Assembly: GCA_044507675.1 (NCBI GenBank)
Contig: JBIQJF010000005.1
Coordinates: forward strand, 62,001-126,000
DNA from: Lacunisphaera sp044507675
GTDB taxonomy: Bacteria; Verrucomicrobiota; Verrucomicrobiia; Opitutales; Opitutaceae
DNA: 64,000 bases
Direction of reading: 5' to 3'
Part shown: one piece after another, positions 27,879 to 34,925 of the stretch
How the letters are laid out: each line of letters begins with the position of its first letter
How positions within the stretch are numbered: the stretch's first letter is position 1
Position numbers and translations under genes: made by a program
Notes under the pieces: model-generated
Databases searched by the model: none
The model's input: the letters and a program-made list of their open reading frames with translations, nothing else
Told to the model about the DNA's origin: nothing

Positions 27879-28841
27879 ATGACACGTAAATCATCACAGA
27901 CCACGCAGCGACGAAGCAGCGGCCGCCAATCAGCCTCAACCCGCAGTCGCGGCAGTTCCGAGAATCAGAGCCAGCGATCGTCATCGAGCCAGCGCGGTTC
28001 GTCCCAATCAAGCGGCAGTCGTTCGCGTTCCAGCAATCGGGGCCGCGGCAGCCGACCGGACGAGAACCAAGAATGGAATTTCTCGCAGAACCAAGGCGGA
28101 TATGGCCAGGCCCGTTCCGGCGACGAACGCTCGTTTGCCTCGCGAGATTATGAACAGGGTCGGGAACGCCCCTCGTATGCCTCCTCATCCCGCACGGGTC
28201 GCGGCCGGGGATTCGCCTCCATGGATCCGGAGCGCCGGCGTGAAGTTGCCGCGCGCGGTGGCCGGGCAAGCCACGGCCGTTCCGGACAACAGGAGCAGGA
28301 TGAACGTCGTTTCACACGCGAGATCGACAGCTACTATGGCCGCTCGCGTGGCGAACCAAGCTTCCGGGATCGCGAAGATTTCCGCGAAGGCCGCGGCTAC
28401 GGCGGCGATGAGTCGTTTCGCGAGCGCGAGAGTTACCGCGGCCAAGGCGGCTATCGTTCCGCGGGTCGCGGTGGCGAACGGGAGGAATGGCAGCCGGATG
28501 TCCGCGACGACGACTACAGCTTCGGTCGTTCGGGCTGGCACGGTGAGGCCGATTATGAAGACGACGATCGCGGCTCCCACCAATCTGCCTGGGGTGGCCA
28601 GTTTTCTCCCGGAGAGCGCGAGCGAGGCGGCCACCGTGGTGGTTATGGACGCGAAGACGACTACGGCAATGAAGGTCGCGGCTACCAACGCTCATTCGCT
28701 GACGAGGAGCGCTTCTCACGAGGAGATGACGATCGCTATTATTCCGGTCGCGGTCCGCGCGAACGCGAAAGCGAGTTCTCCGGTTCACAACGCCGGTCCG
28801 GCACACAACGCCGTAGCTCCGGCGGACGTCGCCGCGAGTGA
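27879..28841 (+). CDS. Arg/Gly/Ser/Tyr-rich disordered protein with KGG stress motif
   Basis: This 320-aa protein starts at ATG 27879, with AAAAGGA about 11 nt upstream. The first 65 residues are Ser/Arg/Gln-rich. One KGG-type motif (GFASMDPERRREVAARGGRA) lies at about 110-129, as in stress-induced GsiB/KGG proteins. The remainder is built from RGG, RGY, SFRERE and DDDY segments with little hydrophobic content, so it should be disordered. Such RGG/YG-rich composition is typical of nucleic-acid-binding or condensate-forming proteins; that is inference. KGG proteins are often induced by desiccation or osmotic stress, in line with the neighbours. Confidence 0.75.
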   Translation: MTRKSSQTTQRRSSGRQSASTRSRGSSENQSQRSSSSQRGSSQSSGSRSRSSNRGRGSRPDENQEWNFSQNQGGYGQARSGDERSFASRDYEQGRERPSYASSSRTGRGRGFASMDPERRREVAARGGRASHGRSGQQEQDERRFTREIDSYYGRSRGEPSFRDREDFREGRGYGGDESFRERESYRGQGGYRSAGRGGEREEWQPDVRDDDYSFGRSGWHGEADYEDDDRGSHQSAWGGQFSPGERERGGHRGGYGREDDYGNEGRGYQRSFADEERFSRGDDDRYYSGRGPRERESEFSGSQRRSGTQRRSSGGRRRE

Positions 28842-28929
28842 GTCCCGTATCGACGCTAATGCAGATGCGCTTTCGCAGTCACGGCTGCGAAAGCACGTCT
28901 GCCATCCCGCGCCTCCCCTCCCCTTCATC

Positions 28930-30132
28930 ATGAAAATCGAAACCGTTCAGGATGTCGTCCCCGAAACCGCCCCTTCCGCCTTTGCCTCCGCATCCACCGC
29001 CGCCGCTTCCGCCAAGGAAGCCCCGGCCCAGGCCACGCGCCAGGTGGGCTATGCGGTGATCGGCTTGGGGCACATCGCACAAGTGGCGGTGCTCCCCGCA
29101 TTCGAGCATGCCAAAAATTCCAAGCTGACGGCACTCGTTTCGGGTGATCGGAAGAAACTGGAGACTTTGGGCCGGCGTTATGATGTCCCGGGGCGGTTCA
29201 TGTATGACGAATTCGACGACTGCCTCGCCGATCCCGAAGTCGAGGCGCTGTATGTCGCCCTGCCCAACGACCAGCACTGCGACTGCGTGGTGCGAGGCGC
29301 CGAGGCCGGCAAACACATCCTATGCGAGAAACCGCTGGCGATGAACGCCCGTGAAGCCCGGCGCATGATGGACGCGGCGATGGCCAACCATGTGAAACTC
29401 ATGACCGCCTACCGGCTGCATTTTGAAGCCGCCAATCTTGCGACCATCAAGCTGGTCAAGTCCGGCAAGCTCGGTGAGCCGCGCTATTTCAATTCCAGCT
29501 TCAGCTACCAGGTGAGCGACCCGGACAACATTCGTCTGAGTCTCAAGCATGGCGGAGGGCCGGTCTACGACATCGGGATCTATTGCCTGAACGCCGCGCG
29601 TTATTTGATGGGCGCCGAGCCGCTCGAGGTCTCCGCCATGCTGGCGCGCACGGCGGACAAACGCTTCGACGAAGTCGAGGAGACCGCGGCGGTGATTCTC
29701 CGCTTTCCTGAAGGCCGGCTGGCGACTTTCGTCGTCAGCTTCGGCGCGGCGGAGGCTGCGCGCTATGAACTCGTAGGCACCAAGGGCAAGGTCGTGCTCG
29801 ACCCGGCCTATGAATACAGCGAAGGCCTGTGCCAGCGCGTGACCATCGATGGCAAAACCGAGGAGAAGAGCTTTCCCCACACCGACCAGTTTGGCGGCGA
29901 GATCGAGGCTTTCTCGGAATGCATTCTCAAAAACAAAGAGCCGGAAGCATCGGCTTTTGAAGGCATGGCTGATATGCGCGTCATTGACGCGTTGTTTCGC
30001 TCGGCCGAGACCGGATGTGCCGTGCGACTTCCTCCGCTGGAAAAAGCAGACCGCCCGAACCAAACTCAGTTGAAGAAGAAGCGAGCGGTTAAAAAGCCCG
30101 GTCTCGTGAACGTGGACGCGCCGCACGACTAA
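28930..30132 (+). CDS. Gfo/Idh/MocA family NAD(P)-dependent oxidoreductase (glucose-fructose oxidoreductase-like)
   Basis: This 400-aa protein has an Ala-rich N-terminal extension (about residues 1-37), then the Rossmann fold VGYAVIGLGHIAQVAVLPAF and the family motif ILCEKPLAMNAREA, whose Lys is catalytic. A C-terminal domain includes GGGPVYDIGIYCLNAARYLMG, the conserved segment in glucose-fructose oxidoreductases. The enzymes oxidise or reduce sugars and related polyols with tightly bound NADP. The Lys/Arg-rich C-terminal tail (LKKKRAVKKPG) is unusual. In the stress-gene context a polyol or compatible-solute role is possible but not shown. Confidence 0.85.
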   Translation: MKIETVQDVVPETAPSAFASASTAAASAKEAPAQATRQVGYAVIGLGHIAQVAVLPAFEHAKNSKLTALVSGDRKKLETLGRRYDVPGRFMYDEFDDCLADPEVEALYVALPNDQHCDCVVRGAEAGKHILCEKPLAMNAREARRMMDAAMANHVKLMTAYRLHFEAANLATIKLVKSGKLGEPRYFNSSFSYQVSDPDNIRLSLKHGGGPVYDIGIYCLNAARYLMGAEPLEVSAMLARTADKRFDEVEETAAVILRFPEGRLATFVVSFGAAEAARYELVGTKGKVVLDPAYEYSEGLCQRVTIDGKTEEKSFPHTDQFGGEIEAFSECILKNKEPEASAFEGMADMRVIDALFRSAETGCAVRLPPLEKADRPNQTQLKKKRAVKKPGLVNVDAPHD

Positions 30133-30137
30133 AGCTG

Positions 30138-30196
30138 TTGAGCTGGAGCGCAGCGACAACGTGGTCCTCCTAGGTGGCCACGTGGCTTCAGCTCAA
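30138..30196. terminator. Nested inverted repeat between convergent genes (probable bidirectional terminator)
   Basis: The outer arms TTGAGCTG / CAGCTCAA and the inner arms ACGTGG / CCACGT form a nested hairpin filling the 68 nt between two convergent stop codons (30132 and 30201). There is no T-run, so it is not a classical intrinsic terminator. The string GCGCAGCGACAACGTGG (30148-30164) recurs at 63605-63621, suggesting a dispersed repeat family. Confidence 0.5.
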
Positions 30197-30200
30197 TCGA

Positions 30201-30743
30201 TCAAACGAGCTGACCGGACTCCATCAGGTGTTTGAATCGCTGCAGCGCTTCCGTCACCTGACTCTCCGGACCCTGACCGGTCAACTCAGCCAAATAAGCT
30301 GTCAATCTCCCGCCCGGGGGATCGAATTCCATCTGCAATGTCACCGTGGTGCCCGGACCGTCGGCAACCGGGTCGAAACGAATGGTGCCGGCGTTTGGCA
30401 CGGGCGCGTCCTCGAGTGACCGCCAGGCGATCAGCCGGCCAGGGTCGTCATTGATGATCGTCGCCTCCCATTCGACGAGACGGCTGCCCACCGGAATCTG
30501 CACCTTCCAGCGAGGTTCCAGCGTGTCCATCGGGATGATTTTCACGGGATGCCCGAGAATGTGCGGTAGATTGTCCGGTTCGCGACAGGCAGCGTAAAGC
30601 TCCGCTGCCGATCGCAGTATGCGGCAGGCCCGCACCACCTTGATACCGCGATTGCCGCGGACGGATATGCCGCGGGGACCAAGTGGAATCGAAGGGTGGA
30701 CGGCGTTCGGCATCAACCGATCATCATGTGTGGAAGTGGTCAT
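30201..30743 (-). CDS. SRPBCC/START-like protein (polyketide cyclase/dehydrase type)
   Basis: This 180-aa protein contains the helix-grip pattern of the SRPBCC superfamily: ILRSAAELYAACREPDNLPHIL near residue 43, VEWEATIINDDPGRLIAWRSLEDAPV in the middle, and a final long helix FDPPGGRLTAYLAELTG...EALQRFKHLME. These small domains bind hydrophobic ligands. Homologues with an N-terminal linker of this kind often occur near stress genes and may assist lipid or membrane remodelling. Ligand and partner are unknown. It is transcribed toward the Gfo/Idh gene. Confidence 0.75.
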   Translation of the reverse strand: MTTSTHDDRLMPNAVHPSIPLGPRGISVRGNRGIKVVRACRILRSAAELYAACREPDNLPHILGHPVKIIPMDTLEPRWKVQIPVGSRLVEWEATIINDDPGRLIAWRSLEDAPVPNAGTIRFDPVADGPGTTVTLQMEFDPPGGRLTAYLAELTGQGPESQVTEALQRFKHLMESGQLV

Positions 30744-30836
30744 AAGATGACTCTAGCCAAGTGGCGATCGTCCGGGTATCAGGGGCCATCCGGGCCGCAA
30801 CGCAGGGCGGTCACCGATACCGCACCGCATCCGGCC

Positions 30837-31484
30837 TTATTCATGTTCCCAATGGGAAAGATTGACCGGTTTGGATTCGGGCGAGCCTTTCTCGCGGAGA
30901 AATATCGAAAGCACGACCATCGAGCCGATCGCGAGGAACTCGCTCTGCCAGTTCTGAAACGATTCAAACCAGAAACGCGAGCTAGCCATGTATTCGAGCA
31001 TTGAAACCGGTGCGTCGCCCTGCGCCAGCGCCTCCTCGTTGCGGAGACGCGCCCCGCTGGTGGCATGCAGCAAAAAACTCGCGGCGAACAATGCGAGGAA
31101 TGCCAACGAGAGCGAATGCTCATAGAGCTTCCGAATCCATCCGCCCCGACGCGCCGCCCACGGTGAACGCCGGGTGAGCGGCGGTTCCTTCTGTGTCGGC
31201 CGGTCGGGATCGTTGGATTCCGCCGAACCCTTTTGATAAAGAAACACCGTCAGCACCACGTAAACATACATCTGGAAGAACTCGCTTTCCCAATTCTCCG
31301 TGGTGGCTTCCAAGAAATGGGAACTCTCCCAGTAATCGCTCAAGCTTACGGGCGGTTGGTTTCGTTCCGTGCGCTCGCGATTATACTCGAGCCGGCCGGT
31401 GTGATACTGGCCGGCCAGCAGGGTGAGCAGAAAAAAGCCCAGCAACACGAGCGACAGGCCCATGTTGCGCCAGGTCTTTTTCAC
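30837..31484 (-). CDS. DUF6766-like membrane protein with internally duplicated halves
   Basis: This 215-aa protein has four membrane segments arranged as two similar halves. Each half has a TM helix, a loop with PPVSLSDYWESSHFLEATTENWESEFF or the equivalent PVSMLEYMASSRFWFESFQNWQSEF, then a second TM helix ending VFLYQKGSAES or IFLREKGSPES. The internal duplication is visible directly. Proteins with this repeat are annotated DUF6766 and are widespread near stress genes; function is unknown. It is upstream of the SRPBCC gene on the same strand. Confidence 0.75.
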   Translation of the reverse strand: MKKTWRNMGLSLVLLGFFLLTLLAGQYHTGRLEYNRERTERNQPPVSLSDYWESSHFLEATTENWESEFFQMYVYVVLTVFLYQKGSAESNDPDRPTQKEPPLTRRSPWAARRGGWIRKLYEHSLSLAFLALFAASFLLHATSGARLRNEEALAQGDAPVSMLEYMASSRFWFESFQNWQSEFLAIGSMVVLSIFLREKGSPESKPVNLSHWEHE

Positions 31485-31528
31485 GGGCAGTGAAACCGCC
31501 CCGCACCGTCCTATCGCTGGTCGCGGGT

Positions 31529-32032
31529 TCAGTCTTCGGTTTCCATCGCAGCCTCAACATTCAGGGTCTCGGCAATTTCGGTGAGCTTTTTGTCGGTCTC
31601 GCCTTCTTCGTCGAGCGTCTCCTGCAGAAGGGCGACCACATCCTCGCGCTCCATGAGCCCGGCATAGGCCCGGAGGGTGCCGTAAGCAGCGATTTCGTAG
31701 TGTTCGACCTTTTGTGCAGCACCGATCAGGGCGGCATCCTTGATCGAATCAGGCAGGTCTTCCGCGATCTTCTCCTGTCCTTCCTTGAGCAGCCCTTTCA
31801 TGGCTTCGCAAACCTTGCCGGCGGGTTTTTCCCCGAGCAGCTTGAAAACCTTTTCCAGACGGCGGGTGTGACCCTCCGTTTGCTTGAGATGCTTCGTGAA
31901 GCCATCCTTGAGCTGCCGGTCCGTGGCCGCCTTCGCCATTTTCGGCAGTGCTTTCACGAGCTGTTGCTCGGCGTGATAGATGTCCTTGAGTTCCTCGATG
32001 AAGAATTCCTGGAAGGCGGGTTCGGTGGGCAT
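31529..32032 (-). CDS. DUF892 (YciE/YciF-type) ferritin-like stress protein, second copy
   Basis: This 167-aa protein begins FQEFFIEELKDIYHAEQQLVKALPKMAKAATD and retains the acidic/His positions HLKQTEGHTRRLEKVF, KVEHYEIAAYG and DEEGETDKKLTEIAE seen in the copy at 18536. The two paralogues differ in their N and C termini. Family members form a ferritin-like helical bundle and are stress-induced. It is followed on the minus strand by the DUF6766 gene, so the pair may be cotranscribed. Confidence 0.9.
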   Translation of the reverse strand: MPTEPAFQEFFIEELKDIYHAEQQLVKALPKMAKAATDRQLKDGFTKHLKQTEGHTRRLEKVFKLLGEKPAGKVCEAMKGLLKEGQEKIAEDLPDSIKDAALIGAAQKVEHYEIAAYGTLRAYAGLMEREDVVALLQETLDEEGETDKKLTEIAETLNVEAAMETED

Positions 32033-32175
32033 GATGAATGGGAAGTTGAGGGTTGTGTAGAATCCCGCGGGAATGACCTCCCGAAGGAACGCCCGGAGTG
32101 TAGCGCGCGCCGAGGGTCGGCACCATCAGGGCGATTCCCGTTCACTCCGCCGGCTTTGTTGCGGAGAACCTTGGC

Positions 32176-32394
32176 TCAAGCCGGCGGAGTGACGCGCCGG
32201 GCCGCATCCGCCTCCTCAGACGACGCGATGGCGGATCTTCCGGGAGTGGGTTCGTCCGCGGCCGGCCCTTCGTGCTGCACCGGCGTCACATTTTTTGGCC
32301 GCCGGCCACCTCGGGGATTCGATCTGGCAACGACACTGAATGCCAGCAGCACCAGCAAGCACGCGAAACAAAGGGCAATAAGGTAGCCAAACAT
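32176..32394 (-). CDS. Small single-pass membrane protein
   Basis: This 72-aa protein opens with a strong hydrophobic segment (MFGYLIALCFACLLVLLAFSVVA) followed by a polar Arg/Pro/Glu/Ala tail. The start at 32394 is chosen because the hydrophobic segment begins there; a longer frame from 32439 would add an unconvincing stretch. No family is recognised. It sits 60 nt downstream of the CHASE8-like kinase on the same strand, so it could be the last gene of that operon. Confidence is moderate because it rests on ORF and composition only. Confidence 0.5.
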   Translation of the reverse strand: MFGYLIALCFACLLVLLAFSVVARSNPRGGRRPKNVTPVQHEGPAADEPTPGRSAIASSEEADAARRVTPPA

Positions 32395-32454
32395 GATACC
32401 GCAAGGTAACCCGCGCCCCGTTTTGCACCATCGGGGCAAAACCCGCGACAGCCC

Positions 32455-34344
32455 TCAGGAAGCCTTCCCGTCGGCCGCGAGCGCATCCGTCTCGGTCGAA
32501 GGACGTGTCGGCGCATGCGGCGGAATATCCCGGACACTACGGTCGAGCGGCAGTTCGATCTCGAACGTGGCTCCCTGCCCCCGTCCCGCGCTGGTCGCGC
32601 GGATGGCCCCGCCGTGCAATTGCACCAGCCGTTCTGAAATTGCGAGCCCGAGGCCCAAACCGCCAAACTGGTGGCCGGCGGGCGTATCGGCATGTTCTCC
32701 CTGCGCGAAGGCTTCGAATATCCGTTTTAGCTCTGTCGAGGTCAGGCCGATCCCGGAATCGGAGATGCGCACAAGCAACCGGTTGCGATCCACGACGTGC
32801 GTCTCGACCGTGACCCACCCGCCCACCGGCGTGAATTTGGCGGCATTCTTCAACACATTCCAAAAAACCTGCTGCAGGCGCACCGGGTCGCCGTGCACCC
32901 GGTGCCGCGGGGCGCCCATGGTAACCCGCAGGTCGATGCGCCTTTCCATGAAATCCGGCTCCACCGTGCGAAGGGCATCGCGAAGGATCGCATGCGCGTC
33001 GGCCGGACGCTGCTCGAGCACGAGCTTGCCGCGCGTGATGCGGGTCAGGTCGAGCAGGTCGTCAATCAGTCGCGCCTCGAGCGCGATATTCTTCGCGATC
33101 ATTTCGAAATCGTGCCTGACCTCCGGGGGAAGCCGCGGATTGTGCGCCTCTTCGCTCGCGAGGAGCAGCACCGGAGTCAAAGGCGTGCGCAATTCGTGGG
33201 ACAGCGCAGCGAGGAAATTGTCCTTGGCCCGGGAAGCCGCGATGGCCCGGTCGCGCGCCTCGGCGACAGCCCGTTCCGCCAGCTTGAAATCGGTCACGTC
33301 GATGCTGCTGCCAATGAAGCCGGCAAACGTCCGCGCCTCCGCGAGGCGCGGCAGACCGCGGCTCATCATCCATCGATATTCGCCGTCATGGCGGCGCAAC
33401 CGGTATTCGAGTTGGAATTCCTTCCGGGTTTCGCTGGCCGCATGAAAAAGCCGCAAGGTCCACTCCCGGTCCTCGGGATGCAGCCCGTTGGCCCAGCCCT
33501 CGCCGACTTCGGTGGTCTGTGATCGGCCGGTAAAGTCGAGCCAGCGCTGATTGTGCCAGATGTGGCGGCTGTGCTCGTCGGTCAGCCAGATCAGCACCGG
33601 CGCGTGGTCCGCCAGCAAACGGAAACGCTGTTCGCTTTCGCGCAGCGCCGCCACCGAACGTTGGGTGGTCGCGAGCATTCCGTTGAATGCCGCCGTGAGG
33701 CGCCCCATTTCGTCGTCGCCATACTGCTCCGCACGCAACGAGTAATCCTGGCGCGCGGTCACCGCATCCACCGTTTTATCCAATTCGGTGATCGGCCGGG
33801 CCAGGGTATGTCCCAGCACAGTCGCGAGGATCGCAGACACCGTGGTCGCGAGCAGCAGGATCGCCAGCGCCACCCAGAAGGAAGTGCGCACGCGCGCCAG
33901 CATGAATTCCTGCGAAGCGAGCAGGTAAAGCGTGCCCAGCCGACGCGATCCTTCGACCACCGGATGCACCGCCACGACCTTGCCCTCTTCAAACCGCACG
34001 CCGGGATCACCGGGTTGGTCGGGAAAATTCGCGGGTTCGGTCGCGTAATGCGCGAGGATGCGTCCGTCCGTGCGATAGAGAATCGCCGCGACCACCTGCG
34101 GTTCGGCTTCGAGCGCCATCAGGGTCTGGCGCGCGGCCGCCGCGTCGTTGAAGGCCAGGCTCGCGGTGCTGTTGTCCGCCATGATCTGGGCCAGCGTCCT
34201 GACCGTTTGCACCAAGTTGCGCCGGTAGCCGTAGTATTCCACCGTCAGGAACACACCGCAGGCCACCAGCAGCGCCAGGCTGCTCGTGAGCAACATCGCA
34301 TACCGGAGCTTCCGGCGAATGGGCAGATCGGCGAGCAAGGTCAT
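32455..34344 (-). CDS. Membrane sensor kinase: CHASE8-like periplasmic domain, HAMP, PAS, HisKA, HATPase
   Basis: This 629-aa protein has TM1 at 16-36, an extracytoplasmic domain at about 40-150 with LAQIMADNSTASLAFNDAAAA and LYRTDGRILAHY, which is the CHASE8 pattern, then TM2 at 156-178, HAMP at 178-232, PAS at 236-355, HisKA with His383 (LSHELRTPL), and HATPase. It has no receiver. In Pseudomonas, YfiN carries a similar periplasmic domain and is inhibited by YfiR; here a YfiR homologue is encoded just upstream with an ATGA overlap (34341-34344). The kinase is thus probably controlled by YfiR through its periplasmic domain. Start 34344 rests on this overlap. Confidence 0.88.
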   Translation of the reverse strand: MTLLADLPIRRKLRYAMLLTSSLALLVACGVFLTVEYYGYRRNLVQTVRTLAQIMADNSTASLAFNDAAAARQTLMALEAEPQVVAAILYRTDGRILAHYATEPANFPDQPGDPGVRFEEGKVVAVHPVVEGSRRLGTLYLLASQEFMLARVRTSFWVALAILLLATTVSAILATVLGHTLARPITELDKTVDAVTARQDYSLRAEQYGDDEMGRLTAAFNGMLATTQRSVAALRESEQRFRLLADHAPVLIWLTDEHSRHIWHNQRWLDFTGRSQTTEVGEGWANGLHPEDREWTLRLFHAASETRKEFQLEYRLRRHDGEYRWMMSRGLPRLAEARTFAGFIGSSIDVTDFKLAERAVAEARDRAIAASRAKDNFLAALSHELRTPLTPVLLLASEEAHNPRLPPEVRHDFEMIAKNIALEARLIDDLLDLTRITRGKLVLEQRPADAHAILRDALRTVEPDFMERRIDLRVTMGAPRHRVHGDPVRLQQVFWNVLKNAAKFTPVGGWVTVETHVVDRNRLLVRISDSGIGLTSTELKRIFEAFAQGEHADTPAGHQFGGLGLGLAISERLVQLHGGAIRATSAGRGQGATFEIELPLDRSVRDIPPHAPTRPSTETDALAADGKAS

Positions 34345-34919
34345 GGCGAACCGCTCCAGCCGACGACGGACGAGACCCGCAGCAGTTTGGAACTGATGCT
34401 GAGGCCGGCCCGCTCCGCTGCGGCCTGGTTGACGTGCAGTTCCACCCGTGCACCCGTGGTAAAGGTGATGACGGCATCGGACTCCACCCGGCGGGGCATG
34501 TCCACCACCGTAAGCACCGGTTTGCCCCGAAGGAAGCGGAGAATCTGCGTCAGTCGCCATGATTCCGAGGAACTGATGTAGAGGATGTGGCATTCCTGCG
34601 CCGCATCCACCGCGCGATACCGGCGAACCTCCAGCGGGTGCCCTTTCAATTTTTCCCCCGCCACCACTTCATCGAGCAGGACGCCAAACGGATCGCGGCC
34701 CAGCACACCGATGATGAGGGGGTCCCCCGCCGCTGGCAGCGCCGACTCGGGCCACTCGACGAAGGACGCAAAATTGTAGAGAAACACCGCCTTCAAATCA
34801 TATTCCCTCGAAGTCTGCGCAGGCACCGGAGGCAGCGCCAGGCACACCGTCAGCACCAGGGCGAGCACCCCGGAGCGGAGCGGTAATCGAATGGGCAGAA
34901 GCGGCAGCACGAAAGACAT
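34341..34919 (-). CDS. YfiR family (DUF4154) periplasmic regulator
   Basis: This 192-aa protein has a signal peptide (GVLALVLTVCLALPPVPAQ) followed by the YfiR hallmark REYDLKAVFLYNFASFVEWPE. Further conserved parts are LIIGVLGRDPFG, CHILYISSSE, VDMPRRVESDAVITF and the C-terminal SSKLLRVSSVV. In Pseudomonas, YfiR is a periplasmic repressor of the diguanylate cyclase YfiN. Here the next gene encodes a sensor kinase and the previous gene a TonB receptor, a set common in environmental bacteria. It is 6 nt from the TonB receptor stop and overlaps the kinase start by 4 nt. Confidence 0.88.
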   Translation of the reverse strand: MSFVLPLLPIRLPLRSGVLALVLTVCLALPPVPAQTSREYDLKAVFLYNFASFVEWPESALPAAGDPLIIGVLGRDPFGVLLDEVVAGEKLKGHPLEVRRYRAVDAAQECHILYISSSESWRLTQILRFLRGKPVLTVVDMPRRVESDAVITFTTGARVELHVNQAAAERAGLSISSKLLRVSSVVGWSGSP

Positions 34920-34925
34920 GGATGT

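Noticed and set aside
28102..28929. N-terminal extension of the Gfo/Idh gene
   Set aside because: It overlaps the KGG-protein gene in another frame, has Ala/Arg/Val-rich composition, and the oxidoreductase fold begins after ATG 28930.
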